Of a DNA stretch of 46,620 bases, positions 1 to 6,859 are shown piece after piece (positions within the stretch are counted from its first letter, which is position 1; every line of letters begins with the position of its first letter). Origin of the DNA: CAYLNH01 sp964384625 (GTDB lineage: Bacteria > Verrucomicrobiota > Lentisphaeria > JABSQK01); contig CAYLNH010000021.1 in assembly GCA_964384625.1 (NCBI GenBank), positions 1 through 46,620 of the forward strand. The letters run 5' to 3'. Made by a program: the position numbers and the translations under genes. The notes under the pieces were generated by a model. It saw only the letters and a list, made by a program, of their open reading frames with translations, made no database searches and was not told the origin of the DNA.

Positions 1-104
1 CTAATATAGCACACACCGCGAGAATGTCGCCTATTTGCGTGCCGGATTAATAACCAGAACTCGGCGTAATGAGCGCTCGAACACACTCAGGAGACCAGAC
101 GGAT

Positions 105-857
105 ATGAACATCTCAATCGCATCCTACGCCTTCCACGGCCTGCTTCGTGCGGGCCGGATCAACCTCTTCGGCTACCTCGAAGCCTGCCGCTACCGTTAC
201 AGCGTCCGCGCTGCGGACATCTGGAACGGCATGTTCGAAAGCACCGACGACGAATACCTGCACAAGATCAAGGAGGAGCTTGACGAACGCGAACTGGAGC
301 TGGCGAATCTCTGTGTCGACGGGGCTCACATCTGGGACGCCGACGCCGAGACGATGGAGCGGAATCATGCAAACGCGCTGGCCTATCTGCATGCGGCCGA
401 GGTCCTGAGCGCCCGCACCGTGCGCATCGATGCCGGCGGCCGGGATGCGGCATATTCGGACGAGCAACTGGATCTCATTGTCACGCGCTACCGCGAGTAC
501 GCCCAACGGGCCTACGACAACGGCTACCGGGTCGGCCCGGAGAACCACTGGGGTACGGAGGTGGATCCCGAGAATATGAAGCAGATCTGCGAAGCCGTCG
601 ACCACCCGGGCTTCGGTGTGCTGGTGCACTTCAAAGGCACGGGGGAGGAGGCGTTCGCCAAATGGGCGATGCACACGCACATCGCCTGGGACTGCGCCAC
701 CGGGCCGCTGGTCGAGAAGATGTCGATCCTGAGAAACGTCAACTACGACGGCTACTGGAGCGTTGAACATCACACCGGCAAGAACGAATACACCGAGACG
801 GCAATCCAGTTGGCGCTGGTGCGCGACGTCCTCCTGAAATGGGAGACCGAAGCATGA
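105..857 (+). CDS. Sugar phosphate isomerase/epimerase, xylose-isomerase-like TIM barrel
   Basis: About 250 residues, the usual size for the AP_endonuc_2/xylose-isomerase-like family of cytoplasmic isomerases and epimerases acting on sugars or inositol derivatives. Candidate metal and substrate residues lie where the family has them: a PENH segment in mid-protein, then VHF, THIAWD and a C-terminal VEHH. The start at 105 is preferred over an upstream in-frame ATG at 69 because AGGAGA at 89-94 is correctly spaced and the protein then begins directly with the first barrel strand (MNISIASYAFHG). No signal peptide is visible. The stop overlaps the start of the oxidoreductase gene (ATGA at 854-857), so the two are translationally coupled, an arrangement common in inositol and keto-sugar catabolism. 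The substrate cannot be read from sequence. Confidence 0.85.
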   Translation: MNISIASYAFHGLLRAGRINLFGYLEACRYRYSVRAADIWNGMFESTDDEYLHKIKEELDERELELANLCVDGAHIWDADAETMERNHANALAYLHAAEVLSARTVRIDAGGRDAAYSDEQLDLIVTRYREYAQRAYDNGYRVGPENHWGTEVDPENMKQICEAVDHPGFGVLVHFKGTGEEAFAKWAMHTHIAWDCATGPLVEKMSILRNVNYDGYWSVEHHTGKNEYTETAIQLALVRDVLLKWETEA

Positions 858-1954
858 ACGCAGTACGCATCGGGTTTATCGGGGTTGGCCAGATCGCCAA
901 ATCCCATTTGAAGAAATACGCCGAGATCGAGGATGCCGATGTCGTCGTTGCCTGCGATGTCGACGAGGACCAACTGGCCCGCACGTGCGAACGTTTTGAG
1001 GTCCCCGAACGCTGCACGGATTTCCGCGAACTGCTGGAGCGGGACGATATCGACGCAGTCGACGTCTGTCTGCACAACAACCTGCACGCTCCCGTCAGCA
1101 TCGCGGCCATGCAGGCGGGCAAGCACGTGTACTGCGAAAAGCCGATTGCCGGTTCCTATTGCGACGGCGTCAGCATGATCGAAGCGGCGAAAGAGACCGG
1201 CAAGATGCTGCACATCCAGTTGGGATCGCTGTTTTCGAATGAAGCCAAGGCAGCAAAGCGACTGATCGACGACGGCCATCTGGGCCGGCTCTACCACGCC
1301 CGCGCCACCGGGTACCGCCGCCGCGGCCGTCCATTTGTCGACGGCTACGGCACCGACCGCTTCGTCAAGAAGGAGATGGCCGGCGGCGGCGCCCTCTACG
1401 ACATGGCGATCTATCACATCGCCCAGGTGTTCTACCTCCTGGGGTGTCCGGAAGTGAAGCGCATCAGCGGGGCCACATATCAGGAAACCGAGATGGACCC
1501 CGGGCGGCGGCAATCCAGCGGCTATAACGTCGAAGAGCTTGGTCTCGGCCTGGTGCGCTTTGCGGACGGTGCCACACTGGACATCATCGAGTCATGGGCG
1601 ATCCACATGGACCCATTCAGCGGCAGCTACATCGCCGGTTCCAAGGGCGGCATTCGGTTGGCGCCGTTCAAGTACTTCTCGACGCTGTCGGATATGACGA
1701 CCGAGGTCTCCTTCAACCTGGGGTCGGAGGAATATCGCTTCCACCAACTCAACCCGGACTATGCCGCGTACGATTCCTCGCAACACCATTGGATCGCGGC
1801 GCTGCAGGGCAAAGTCCCGTTGCTGCCGACTGCGGAGATTGCCCTGCAGACCATGTTGATTCAGGAAGGCATCTATATGTCGCAGGCCCGCGGTGAGGAA
1901 GTCAGTGCCGACGAAGTGCGGGAGCATTCCATTTCCGCGGCGCTGACGGTGTAA
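854..1954 (+). CDS. Gfo/Idh/MocA-family NAD(P)-dependent oxidoreductase
   Basis: About 366 residues, typical of the family. The N-terminal Rossmann fold starts with GFIGVGQIAKSH (dinucleotide-binding GxGxxA type) and is followed by ACDVDED at the end of the second strand. The hallmark EKPIA lies near residue 98; its lysine is a conserved catalytic residue. The C-terminal alpha/beta domain contains GGGALYDMAIYH, the region that normally carries the catalytic histidine. The start at 854 gives the compact MNAVRIGFIG N-terminus; GGGAGA lies just upstream inside the preceding gene, and the ATGA overlap supports coupling. The likely role is oxidation or reduction of a sugar or cyclitol hydroxyl together with the upstream isomerase. 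No transport genes are adjacent in the window. Confidence 0.92.
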   Translation: MNAVRIGFIGVGQIAKSHLKKYAEIEDADVVVACDVDEDQLARTCERFEVPERCTDFRELLERDDIDAVDVCLHNNLHAPVSIAAMQAGKHVYCEKPIAGSYCDGVSMIEAAKETGKMLHIQLGSLFSNEAKAAKRLIDDGHLGRLYHARATGYRRRGRPFVDGYGTDRFVKKEMAGGGALYDMAIYHIAQVFYLLGCPEVKRISGATYQETEMDPGRRQSSGYNVEELGLGLVRFADGATLDIIESWAIHMDPFSGSYIAGSKGGIRLAPFKYFSTLSDMTTEVSFNLGSEEYRFHQLNPDYAAYDSSQHHWIAALQGKVPLLPTAEIALQTMLIQEGIYMSQARGEEVSADEVREHSISAALTV

Positions 1955-2077
1955 CCTTCGGTCCGAAGACACGCACTGTTTCCGGGCACACGCACTGCCG
2001 CGCTTGATCGCCGGCGAACCCTGCGGCACGATCGGCCGCGAGTACGGCCTCCGGCTTGGACAACAGGGCATCGACGC

Positions 2078-2131
2078 GGCCGCGGTCGTCTCGACCGCGC
2101 CTCCCCGACTTTTGTAAGTGGCATCAGAACA
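2078..2131 (+). repeat. Palindromic repeat element, intergenic copy
   Basis: A 54-bp sequence whose core is a perfect hairpin, CGCGGTCG-TCT-CGACCGCG, followed by a CTTTTGT-containing tail. A second copy, about 48 of 54 positions identical with one gap, lies in the opposite genomic orientation at 39043-39095, inside the coding sequence of a pseudopilin leader. Here it directly abuts the MITE fragment beginning near 2126. The rest of the gap from 1955 to 2077 shows nothing I can identify. Confidence 0.75.
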
Positions 2132-2238
2132 ACAGGCGCCGACAAGCCCACCGATGGCTGGACCGGCAACGTATATCACGCTATTGTGCGACTCCTGCCG
2201 CGGTGCGCGGGAATGACCAACGGAACTGATATGCGCCC
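2126..2238 (+). repeat. MITE-like repeat, right-half fragment
   Basis: The segment starting AACAACAGGCGCC and running through GATGGCTGGACCGGCAAC to ACTGATATGCGCCC closely matches the right half of the copy ending at 4537, and the reverse complement of the 10053-10419 copy. It ends in the family's right inverted terminus (reverse complement GGGCGCATATCAGTTC). The left half is missing and is replaced by the palindromic element at 2078-2131. Confidence 0.8.
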
Positions 2239-2338
2239 TGCGGCGCGGCCGCGCCTTGACACGGCCCGTCCGGGTCGCAACGTATGCGGATGCATGTTTC
2301 GGGTGCTGGACGCCAACAATCGCCGAAGGGACATCTCC

Positions 2339-3112
2339 ATGCCTGCACGCCAAATCAATCTCGGGTACATCTGGATTGCGGATGCCGACTACCCGGACCC
2401 CGCCAACAGCTACGACATGATCTCCCCGACCTCGCCGAAGCTGGCCGACCTGCCGTATCCCCGGAACGCCGAGTATCGGCAACTGGATATGACCGTGCTG
2501 AATTTTTACACGCGGGACCTTCCGGATCTGACGCACACGAATGAGGGGCTCCTGGATCTGAGCATCAACACCCGCAACCCCAGGGACCCGGCCCAGAAAG
2601 AACGGATCCGACTGAGTCTTGATTTCACCGCGCAGGACGGCGAGTACGTCCCGGATTTCCGTTTCCGCCGTGTGTTCCGCAGCATCCTGTTTCGCGATTA
2701 CGTCGAGCTCCAGTTTGAGTTAATCGAGATCGACGAGGACCTGAAAGAGAGCTACGCCCGGGTCAAGGAGGTCCTTGGCGATATCCGCGGCATATCGGTG
2801 CTGGATGTCGCCATGGGCATGCCGTATGTGGCGGTCGTCAGCCGGATCATGGAGCGGCTGGTCGGGGTCTTCGGCCGCAATCAAAGCGATGTTGTCTGGA
2901 AGAACTCGTTGACGTTGGAGCTGGAGCCGCCGCCGGGCGCGTGTTTCCTGCGCCCGGGGATCTATGTCATCTACGAAAGCGAGCCAGGCCTGTCGGTGAA
3001 CGACGCGAAGCTGCATTTTCGCGGCGGCGTCCTGCGCCGGCATGACGGCACGGTGGCGCCGCAGAATCACCTGTGCTTCAGTCTCGGCCTTGCGGCATCT
3101 GCCGCACACTGA
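2339..3112 (+). CDS. Protein of unknown function
   Basis: I do not recognise this protein. From 2339 it has about 257 residues, no signal peptide and no membrane segment. Hydrophobic and charged residues alternate through the middle (RVFRSILFRDYVELQFELIE), suggesting a beta-sandwich, perhaps C2-like. A short helical stretch follows (LKESYARVKEVLGDI), and an aromatic-rich C-terminus (GIYVIYESEPG). The ATG at 2339 is chosen because GAAGGG lies about eight bases upstream; an in-frame ATG at 2294 would add 15 residues and is possible. The gene converges on the unknown gene at 3144-3956 with a 31-bp gap, and the pair is bracketed by MITE-like repeats, suggesting a small accessory module. Confidence 0.65.
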   Translation: MPARQINLGYIWIADADYPDPANSYDMISPTSPKLADLPYPRNAEYRQLDMTVLNFYTRDLPDLTHTNEGLLDLSINTRNPRDPAQKERIRLSLDFTAQDGEYVPDFRFRRVFRSILFRDYVELQFELIEIDEDLKESYARVKEVLGDIRGISVLDVAMGMPYVAVVSRIMERLVGVFGRNQSDVVWKNSLTLELEPPPGACFLRPGIYVIYESEPGLSVNDAKLHFRGGVLRRHDGTVAPQNHLCFSLGLAASAAH

Positions 3113-3143
3113 CGGCTCTGCCGCCACGCCGGCCGGCCGGCAG

Positions 3144-3956
3144 CTATTCAGCCGGCGGCCGCAGGTACTCCTGCAGTTCCGCTACGGTCCGCAGGCGCAA
3201 TGTGCGGCACCAGTCGACAACGTACAGATCGTGCATCTCACAGTACGTTGCGAGACTCGCGGCGACGGCCGGAGCCGACACGGCGAGATCAAGGTCCAGG
3301 CAAATGCACCCCAACGCTTTGGCCTCATCGCGTTCCCCCCAGACAACGATCCCGGGAGCGGCGCGAAACGCGAAGGTATTGGCGAAGTAGTTTGTTGCCG
3401 CGTCCAGACTGACCGCAATCAGACGCTGTTCCACACCCAATGCGGTCTGCAGTTCTTCGAGCTGCAGGCCGAGACCGCTCAATGGTTTCGGAATTCGCTG
3501 GCGAACATAATGATCGGCATACCCCGTGCCGGCCATGGAGTAGCTGGCGAGACGTCGAATGGCATCCAGTTCAGCCGCCAGTTCCGCGTCAAAGCGGGAG
3601 GCGATCAATTCCACCTGCCGCCAGTCATCTTCGGCGATCACATGCATGTCGCCCGCCGGCATATCCAGCCGCAGCATTTTGCCGGCGCGCTCATTGATGG
3701 TCGGCAGACTGTGCAGCTCGTCGGGTCGCACTTCCTCCACCAGCAGCGCCAGTTCGCCGGACTTCGCGAAGGCCTCCTTGTCCACCGGGGCGGCTTCGAC
3801 CACGCGCCATTTGCGGTCCTCGACGTCAACCAGCGTAGCCGTGCTGAAGGAGTCCGGCAGGTTCGCCGTGGGAATGGTGGCGCGGGCGAAGACGGCGCCG
3901 TCCGCAGCGTGTGCGAAGGAGACCCTCACCTCTGCTTTTCGGCGAAATCCGAACAT
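3144..3956 (-). CDS. Protein of unknown function
   Basis: About 270 residues with no signal peptide or membrane segment. The start at 3956 (MFGFRRKAEVRVSF) is chosen because the upstream frame is atypical in composition and runs into repeat sequence. The N-terminal third reads as beta strands (ATLVDVEDRKWRVVEAAPV, then LALLVEE) and ends in SLPTINE. The remainder is mixed alpha/beta and rich in Leu, Ala and Glu. The stop is TAG. The gene faces the other unknown gene convergently. I cannot assign a family. The pair could be functionally linked, but only by position between repeats. Confidence 0.65.
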   Translation of the reverse strand: MFGFRRKAEVRVSFAHAADGAVFARATIPTANLPDSFSTATLVDVEDRKWRVVEAAPVDKEAFAKSGELALLVEEVRPDELHSLPTINERAGKMLRLDMPAGDMHVIAEDDWRQVELIASRFDAELAAELDAIRRLASYSMAGTGYADHYVRQRIPKPLSGLGLQLEELQTALGVEQRLIAVSLDAATNYFANTFAFRAAPGIVVWGERDEAKALGCICLDLDLAVSAPAVAASLATYCEMHDLYVVDWCRTLRLRTVAELQEYLRPPAE

Positions 3957-4064
3957 CGACACGGACTGCTCCCTGACGTGGCACAATGCCGGTTGACAAT
4001 GCACCCCACCACCATATGTAATATAGTCGACGCCGGCCGGTTCGGCAACCTGAAGCGGCGCCGG

Positions 4065-4537
4065 GGGCGCATGTCGGTTCTGCAGGCGCTTGCCGCCGGC
4101 AATCGGTTCAACCACACGACCCCGGGTGGTCTAGCCGTCTGGTGAAGACGTTCATTGGAGGGTATTGGAAAAAGTCGTAGCCGCTGTCCATGCCTCTTCC
4201 CCCCTTATCTCAACCTTTGTCTCAATCTTTGTCCCTCCTTCCGGAGCAGGATTTGACGAAGGTTGAGACGAAGACCGAATCAAAAAATCGGCTGCAGTAT
4301 TTGTGAAAATGCTGTAGTGGCTGCAAGCCCTCACTCCTCACTCAGGCGGGATCGTGGGGGGGCAGCTCCTTCCCTGATGAACGTATTCACCGGGCCGGCA
4401 AGCGACCCGGGCTCTTGAGAATAGAAAACAACAGGCGCCGACAAATCCACCGATGGCTGGACCGGCAACGTATCTCGCGCTATTGTGCGACTCCTGCCGC
4501 GGTGCGAGAGGATGATCAACAGGACTCATATGCACCC
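4065..4537 (+). repeat. MITE-like repeat copy, interrupted by a 159-bp insert
   Basis: The left terminus GGGCGCATGTCGGTTCTGCA begins at 4065. Family sequence continues to TTCATT at 4156, breaks for about 159 bp, resumes at AGTGGCTGCAAGCCC (4316) and runs to the diverged right terminus (ACTCATATGCACCC) at 4537. The order matches the reverse complement of the copy at 10053-10419. The insert at 4157-4315 contains a 13-bp inverted repeat (4209-4221 with 4255-4267, one mismatch). This element and the REP-like unit explain most of the 857-bp gap between the genes ending at 3956 and 4814. I find nothing else convincing there. Confidence 0.8.
4209..4267. repeat. Inverted repeat inside the MITE insert
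   Basis: CTCAACCTTTGTC (4209-4221) faces GACGAAGGTTGAG (4255-4267), with 12 of 13 bases paired and a 33-base spacer. It lies in the stretch that interrupts the MITE-like copy and is absent from the other copies. It may be a nested small mobile sequence or a fold-back structure. Confidence 0.6.
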
Positions 4538-4659
4538 CGGCGGCTTGCAGCAATGCGTCAGTGGCGCGATGCAGCCAAAGCCGATGTTCCACGACCGACA
4601 GGCTCGTTCCATCGGAGAAACAGTCATGAACCGAAGGCGGGCCTGCACGCGGGTTCACT

Positions 4660-4752
4660 CACGCTGAAGGCGTGCCAGTCTTCAGCCTGGGGTTGACCGT
4701 CAAGGCCTACCCCAGGTATCGGTTGCGTCGACGACCAACTCTGAAGGAGTTG
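4660..4752 (-). repeat. REP-like three-hairpin unit, copy 1 (inverted)
   Basis: Three stem-loops in a row: CACGC-TGAAG-GCGTG (4660-4674), CCTGGGG paired with CCCCAGG (4686-4692 and 4710-4716), and CAACTC-TGAAG-GAGTTG (4736-4752). It is the reverse orientation of the units near 24664, 37229 and 45306. It lies 61 bp downstream of the 3' end of the HAD phosphatase gene. Confidence 0.8.
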
Positions 4753-4813
4753 CCGTCGGCCCTCTTCGCGGGGCGGCGGACCTCGATCCCGCACCCGTTT
4801 CACGGACCGGCAG

Positions 4814-5467
4814 TCAAAGGTACTCCAGAATGCGGCGAAAGTCGTCATCCGGCAAGTCGAGATCGAAGGCGTCCCTGACCGGCTCACAATCGGAGCCGAA
4901 TGCAATTGTCAGGCCGACTTTGCCGGCAAGCGAGAGATCGTTAATTCCGTCACCCACGAAAACTGCTTGAGCGGCCGTGATTTCGTGCTCGGCACACAGC
5001 TCTTCGACACAACGGAGTTTGCCTTCGAAGTCATAGGGAGTCGGCAGAATGCCGCAGATCAAACCGTCCTCGTCAAACTGCGCTGTATTCACGAAAGCCT
5101 GGTCAAAGAACTCCCCATGCCAGGGCAGCGCCGTGTGCAGGATCCGATCCAGTGCACCGGAAACGATGGCCAGGCGGACACCGCGTTGTTTCAGGGCCTC
5201 AAGCGTCTCGCGCAATCCCGGAGCCGGCCGGAACCCCCGGCAGATCTCCGTGAAATGATCGCGCCGCAACCCGTGCGCCCGGAAGGTCCGGGCGTCATGC
5301 GCGCACCAGTCCGGATAGCTGAAGACGCCGGACATATACTGCTGCCAGCCGTGCCGGCGCAATTCGTCGTCGATACCGAGGAAATCCCAGATCATCTGCC
5401 AGGAGGACTGGCAGGATCCTTTCAGCAAGGTGTTGTCGAGGTCGCAGACAAAGAGGCGGTAATCCAT
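4814..5467 (-). CDS. HAD-superfamily phosphatase, SerB-like (HAD-IB)
   Basis: 217 residues, the size of SerB-type phosphoserine phosphatases and related HAD-IB hydrolases. All four HAD motifs are visible: DLDNT at residues 9-13 (Asp9 nucleophile, Asp11 acid/base), IVSG with Ser103, Lys150 in FEGK, and GDGIND at 172-177 for magnesium binding. The helical cap between residues 20 and 80 is the C1 type expected for HAD-IB. It is cytoplasmic with no signal peptide. The start at 5467 places the first beta strand immediately (MDYRLFVCDLD), though no strong ribosome-binding site is seen. The gene diverges from the methyltransferase gene across about 160 bp. The substrate could be phosphoserine or another small phosphomonoester. 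Confidence 0.88.
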   Translation of the reverse strand: MDYRLFVCDLDNTLLKGSCQSSWQMIWDFLGIDDELRRHGWQQYMSGVFSYPDWCAHDARTFRAHGLRRDHFTEICRGFRPAPGLRETLEALKQRGVRLAIVSGALDRILHTALPWHGEFFDQAFVNTAQFDEDGLICGILPTPYDFEGKLRCVEELCAEHEITAAQAVFVGDGINDLSLAGKVGLTIAFGSDCEPVRDAFDLDLPDDDFRRILEYL

Positions 5468-5626
5468 GACCGGTCAATAGGGGTTTCATAGGGGACTTGT
5501 CAAGGCCCCGGCCGTCAGCCCGACCGTCGATTCGGTCCGATCCCGGCCGGGATCGCCATGGCATTGCAATGTTCGCGGAGCAGGGCAGTGTAGCGGCTTG
5601 CCCGACCGACAGGACACCACGAGATC

Positions 5627-6763
5627 ATGCAGCATGAGACGACATTCGAGTTCTTTGCCATGGCGATTCCCAAGACCAGCCGCGTCCTGGCCGACGAATT
5701 GCGCGAACTGCAGTTCAGCAGTATTCGGCCGAACCCCAGCGGCGTTTTGTTTCGCGGCCCGTGGGAAGAGGGCTGGCGCGCCTGCCTGGAAAGCCGCGTG
5801 GCCCAACGGATCCAACTGGTCCTGCACCGGTTCCCGGCGCCGACCCAGGAGGCGTTGTACGACGGCGTCCAGCGCATCGACTGGAGGCCGTTCATTTCGC
5901 CGGCCCAGACGATCTCGGTCTCGGCCGTGTGCGCCGGCAGCCGGATCAACCACAGCGGCTTTGTCGCGCTGAAGGCGAAGGACGCCATTGTCGACCAGAT
6001 CCGGGCGCAGGACGCGAAGCAGCGCCGACCGTCCGTATCCAAAGAAGATCCCGACGTCCGCGTTTTCGTCTACCTCGCGAATGACAAGGCTACCGTCTAC
6101 CTCGACATGTCCGGCGACGGCCTGCATCGACGCGGCTACCGCCGGCAGGCCGGCGAGGCACCACTGCGCGAGACGCTGGCGGCAGCCATGCTGCGAATGT
6201 CCGGGTGGGATCGCAAGACCCCCTTTCTCGATCCGATGTGCGGCTCCGGTACGATCGCAATCGAGGCCGCCATGTGGGCAACCAATCGGGCGCCGGGACT
6301 CAACCGCGAACGCTTTGGTTTTGAGCGCTGGGCCAACTTCGACGACGAAAAGGCCGAAGGCATGCGCCAACTGCGCGGGCAGTTGCGTGGCGCGGTGTCG
6401 GGACAGTCGCCTAAGGTGCAGGCTGCCGACATCGACGCGGCTGTGCTGGAGGTCGCGAAACGCAATTCCAGAGCCGCCGGCGTGCGACCGGCATTCCGGC
6501 AGGCTTCCATCCTTGACGTCCAGAGCAATACCCGGCAACGCCGAATGATCGTGACCAATCCGCCATACGACGAGCGCCTCGAAGCCGGGGAAGATCTGCG
6601 CCGCGGCATCGCCGCCGCGATCTGCCGGATGCACGGCTGCCGCGTCGCCCTGCTCTCGGGCCACGATGATTACGAGCGCTGCATCACCGCTCATCCCGAG
6701 CGTGACATCGGCATCATGAACGGCGCGCTGGAATGCCGCTTCCTCGTCTACGAAATCGACTGA
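5627..6763 (+). CDS. rlmL: RlmL-type 23S rRNA guanine-N2 methyltransferase (THUMP domain)
   Basis: 378 residues, the length of stand-alone RlmL-type enzymes (the E. coli protein is a longer fusion with RlmK). The N-terminal half has the THUMP organisation and opens with FEFFAMAIPKTSRVLADEL. The catalytic half has the SAM-binding motif FLDPMCGSGTI at residues 200-210, an acidic strand AADID at 266-270 and the NPPY catalytic motif at 311-314. NPPY marks N-methylation of guanine or adenine. The family makes m2G in 23S rRNA. The start at 5627 fits family N-termini; the upstream ribosome-binding site is weak. Target position and the exact symbol remain inference from domain architecture. Confidence 0.87.
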   Translation: MQHETTFEFFAMAIPKTSRVLADELRELQFSSIRPNPSGVLFRGPWEEGWRACLESRVAQRIQLVLHRFPAPTQEALYDGVQRIDWRPFISPAQTISVSAVCAGSRINHSGFVALKAKDAIVDQIRAQDAKQRRPSVSKEDPDVRVFVYLANDKATVYLDMSGDGLHRRGYRRQAGEAPLRETLAAAMLRMSGWDRKTPFLDPMCGSGTIAIEAAMWATNRAPGLNRERFGFERWANFDDEKAEGMRQLRGQLRGAVSGQSPKVQAADIDAAVLEVAKRNSRAAGVRPAFRQASILDVQSNTRQRRMIVTNPPYDERLEAGEDLRRGIAAAICRMHGCRVALLSGHDDYERCITAHPERDIGIMNGALECRFLVYEID

Positions 6764-6859
6764 GTCTGCGATCCCCCGCATCTCGCAAACTCAACCTGCA
6801 GACGCTTTCCAGCGAGCGGCCTGAAGGCTCTACCGGGACGGCTGCCGGCGACGCGCCAA

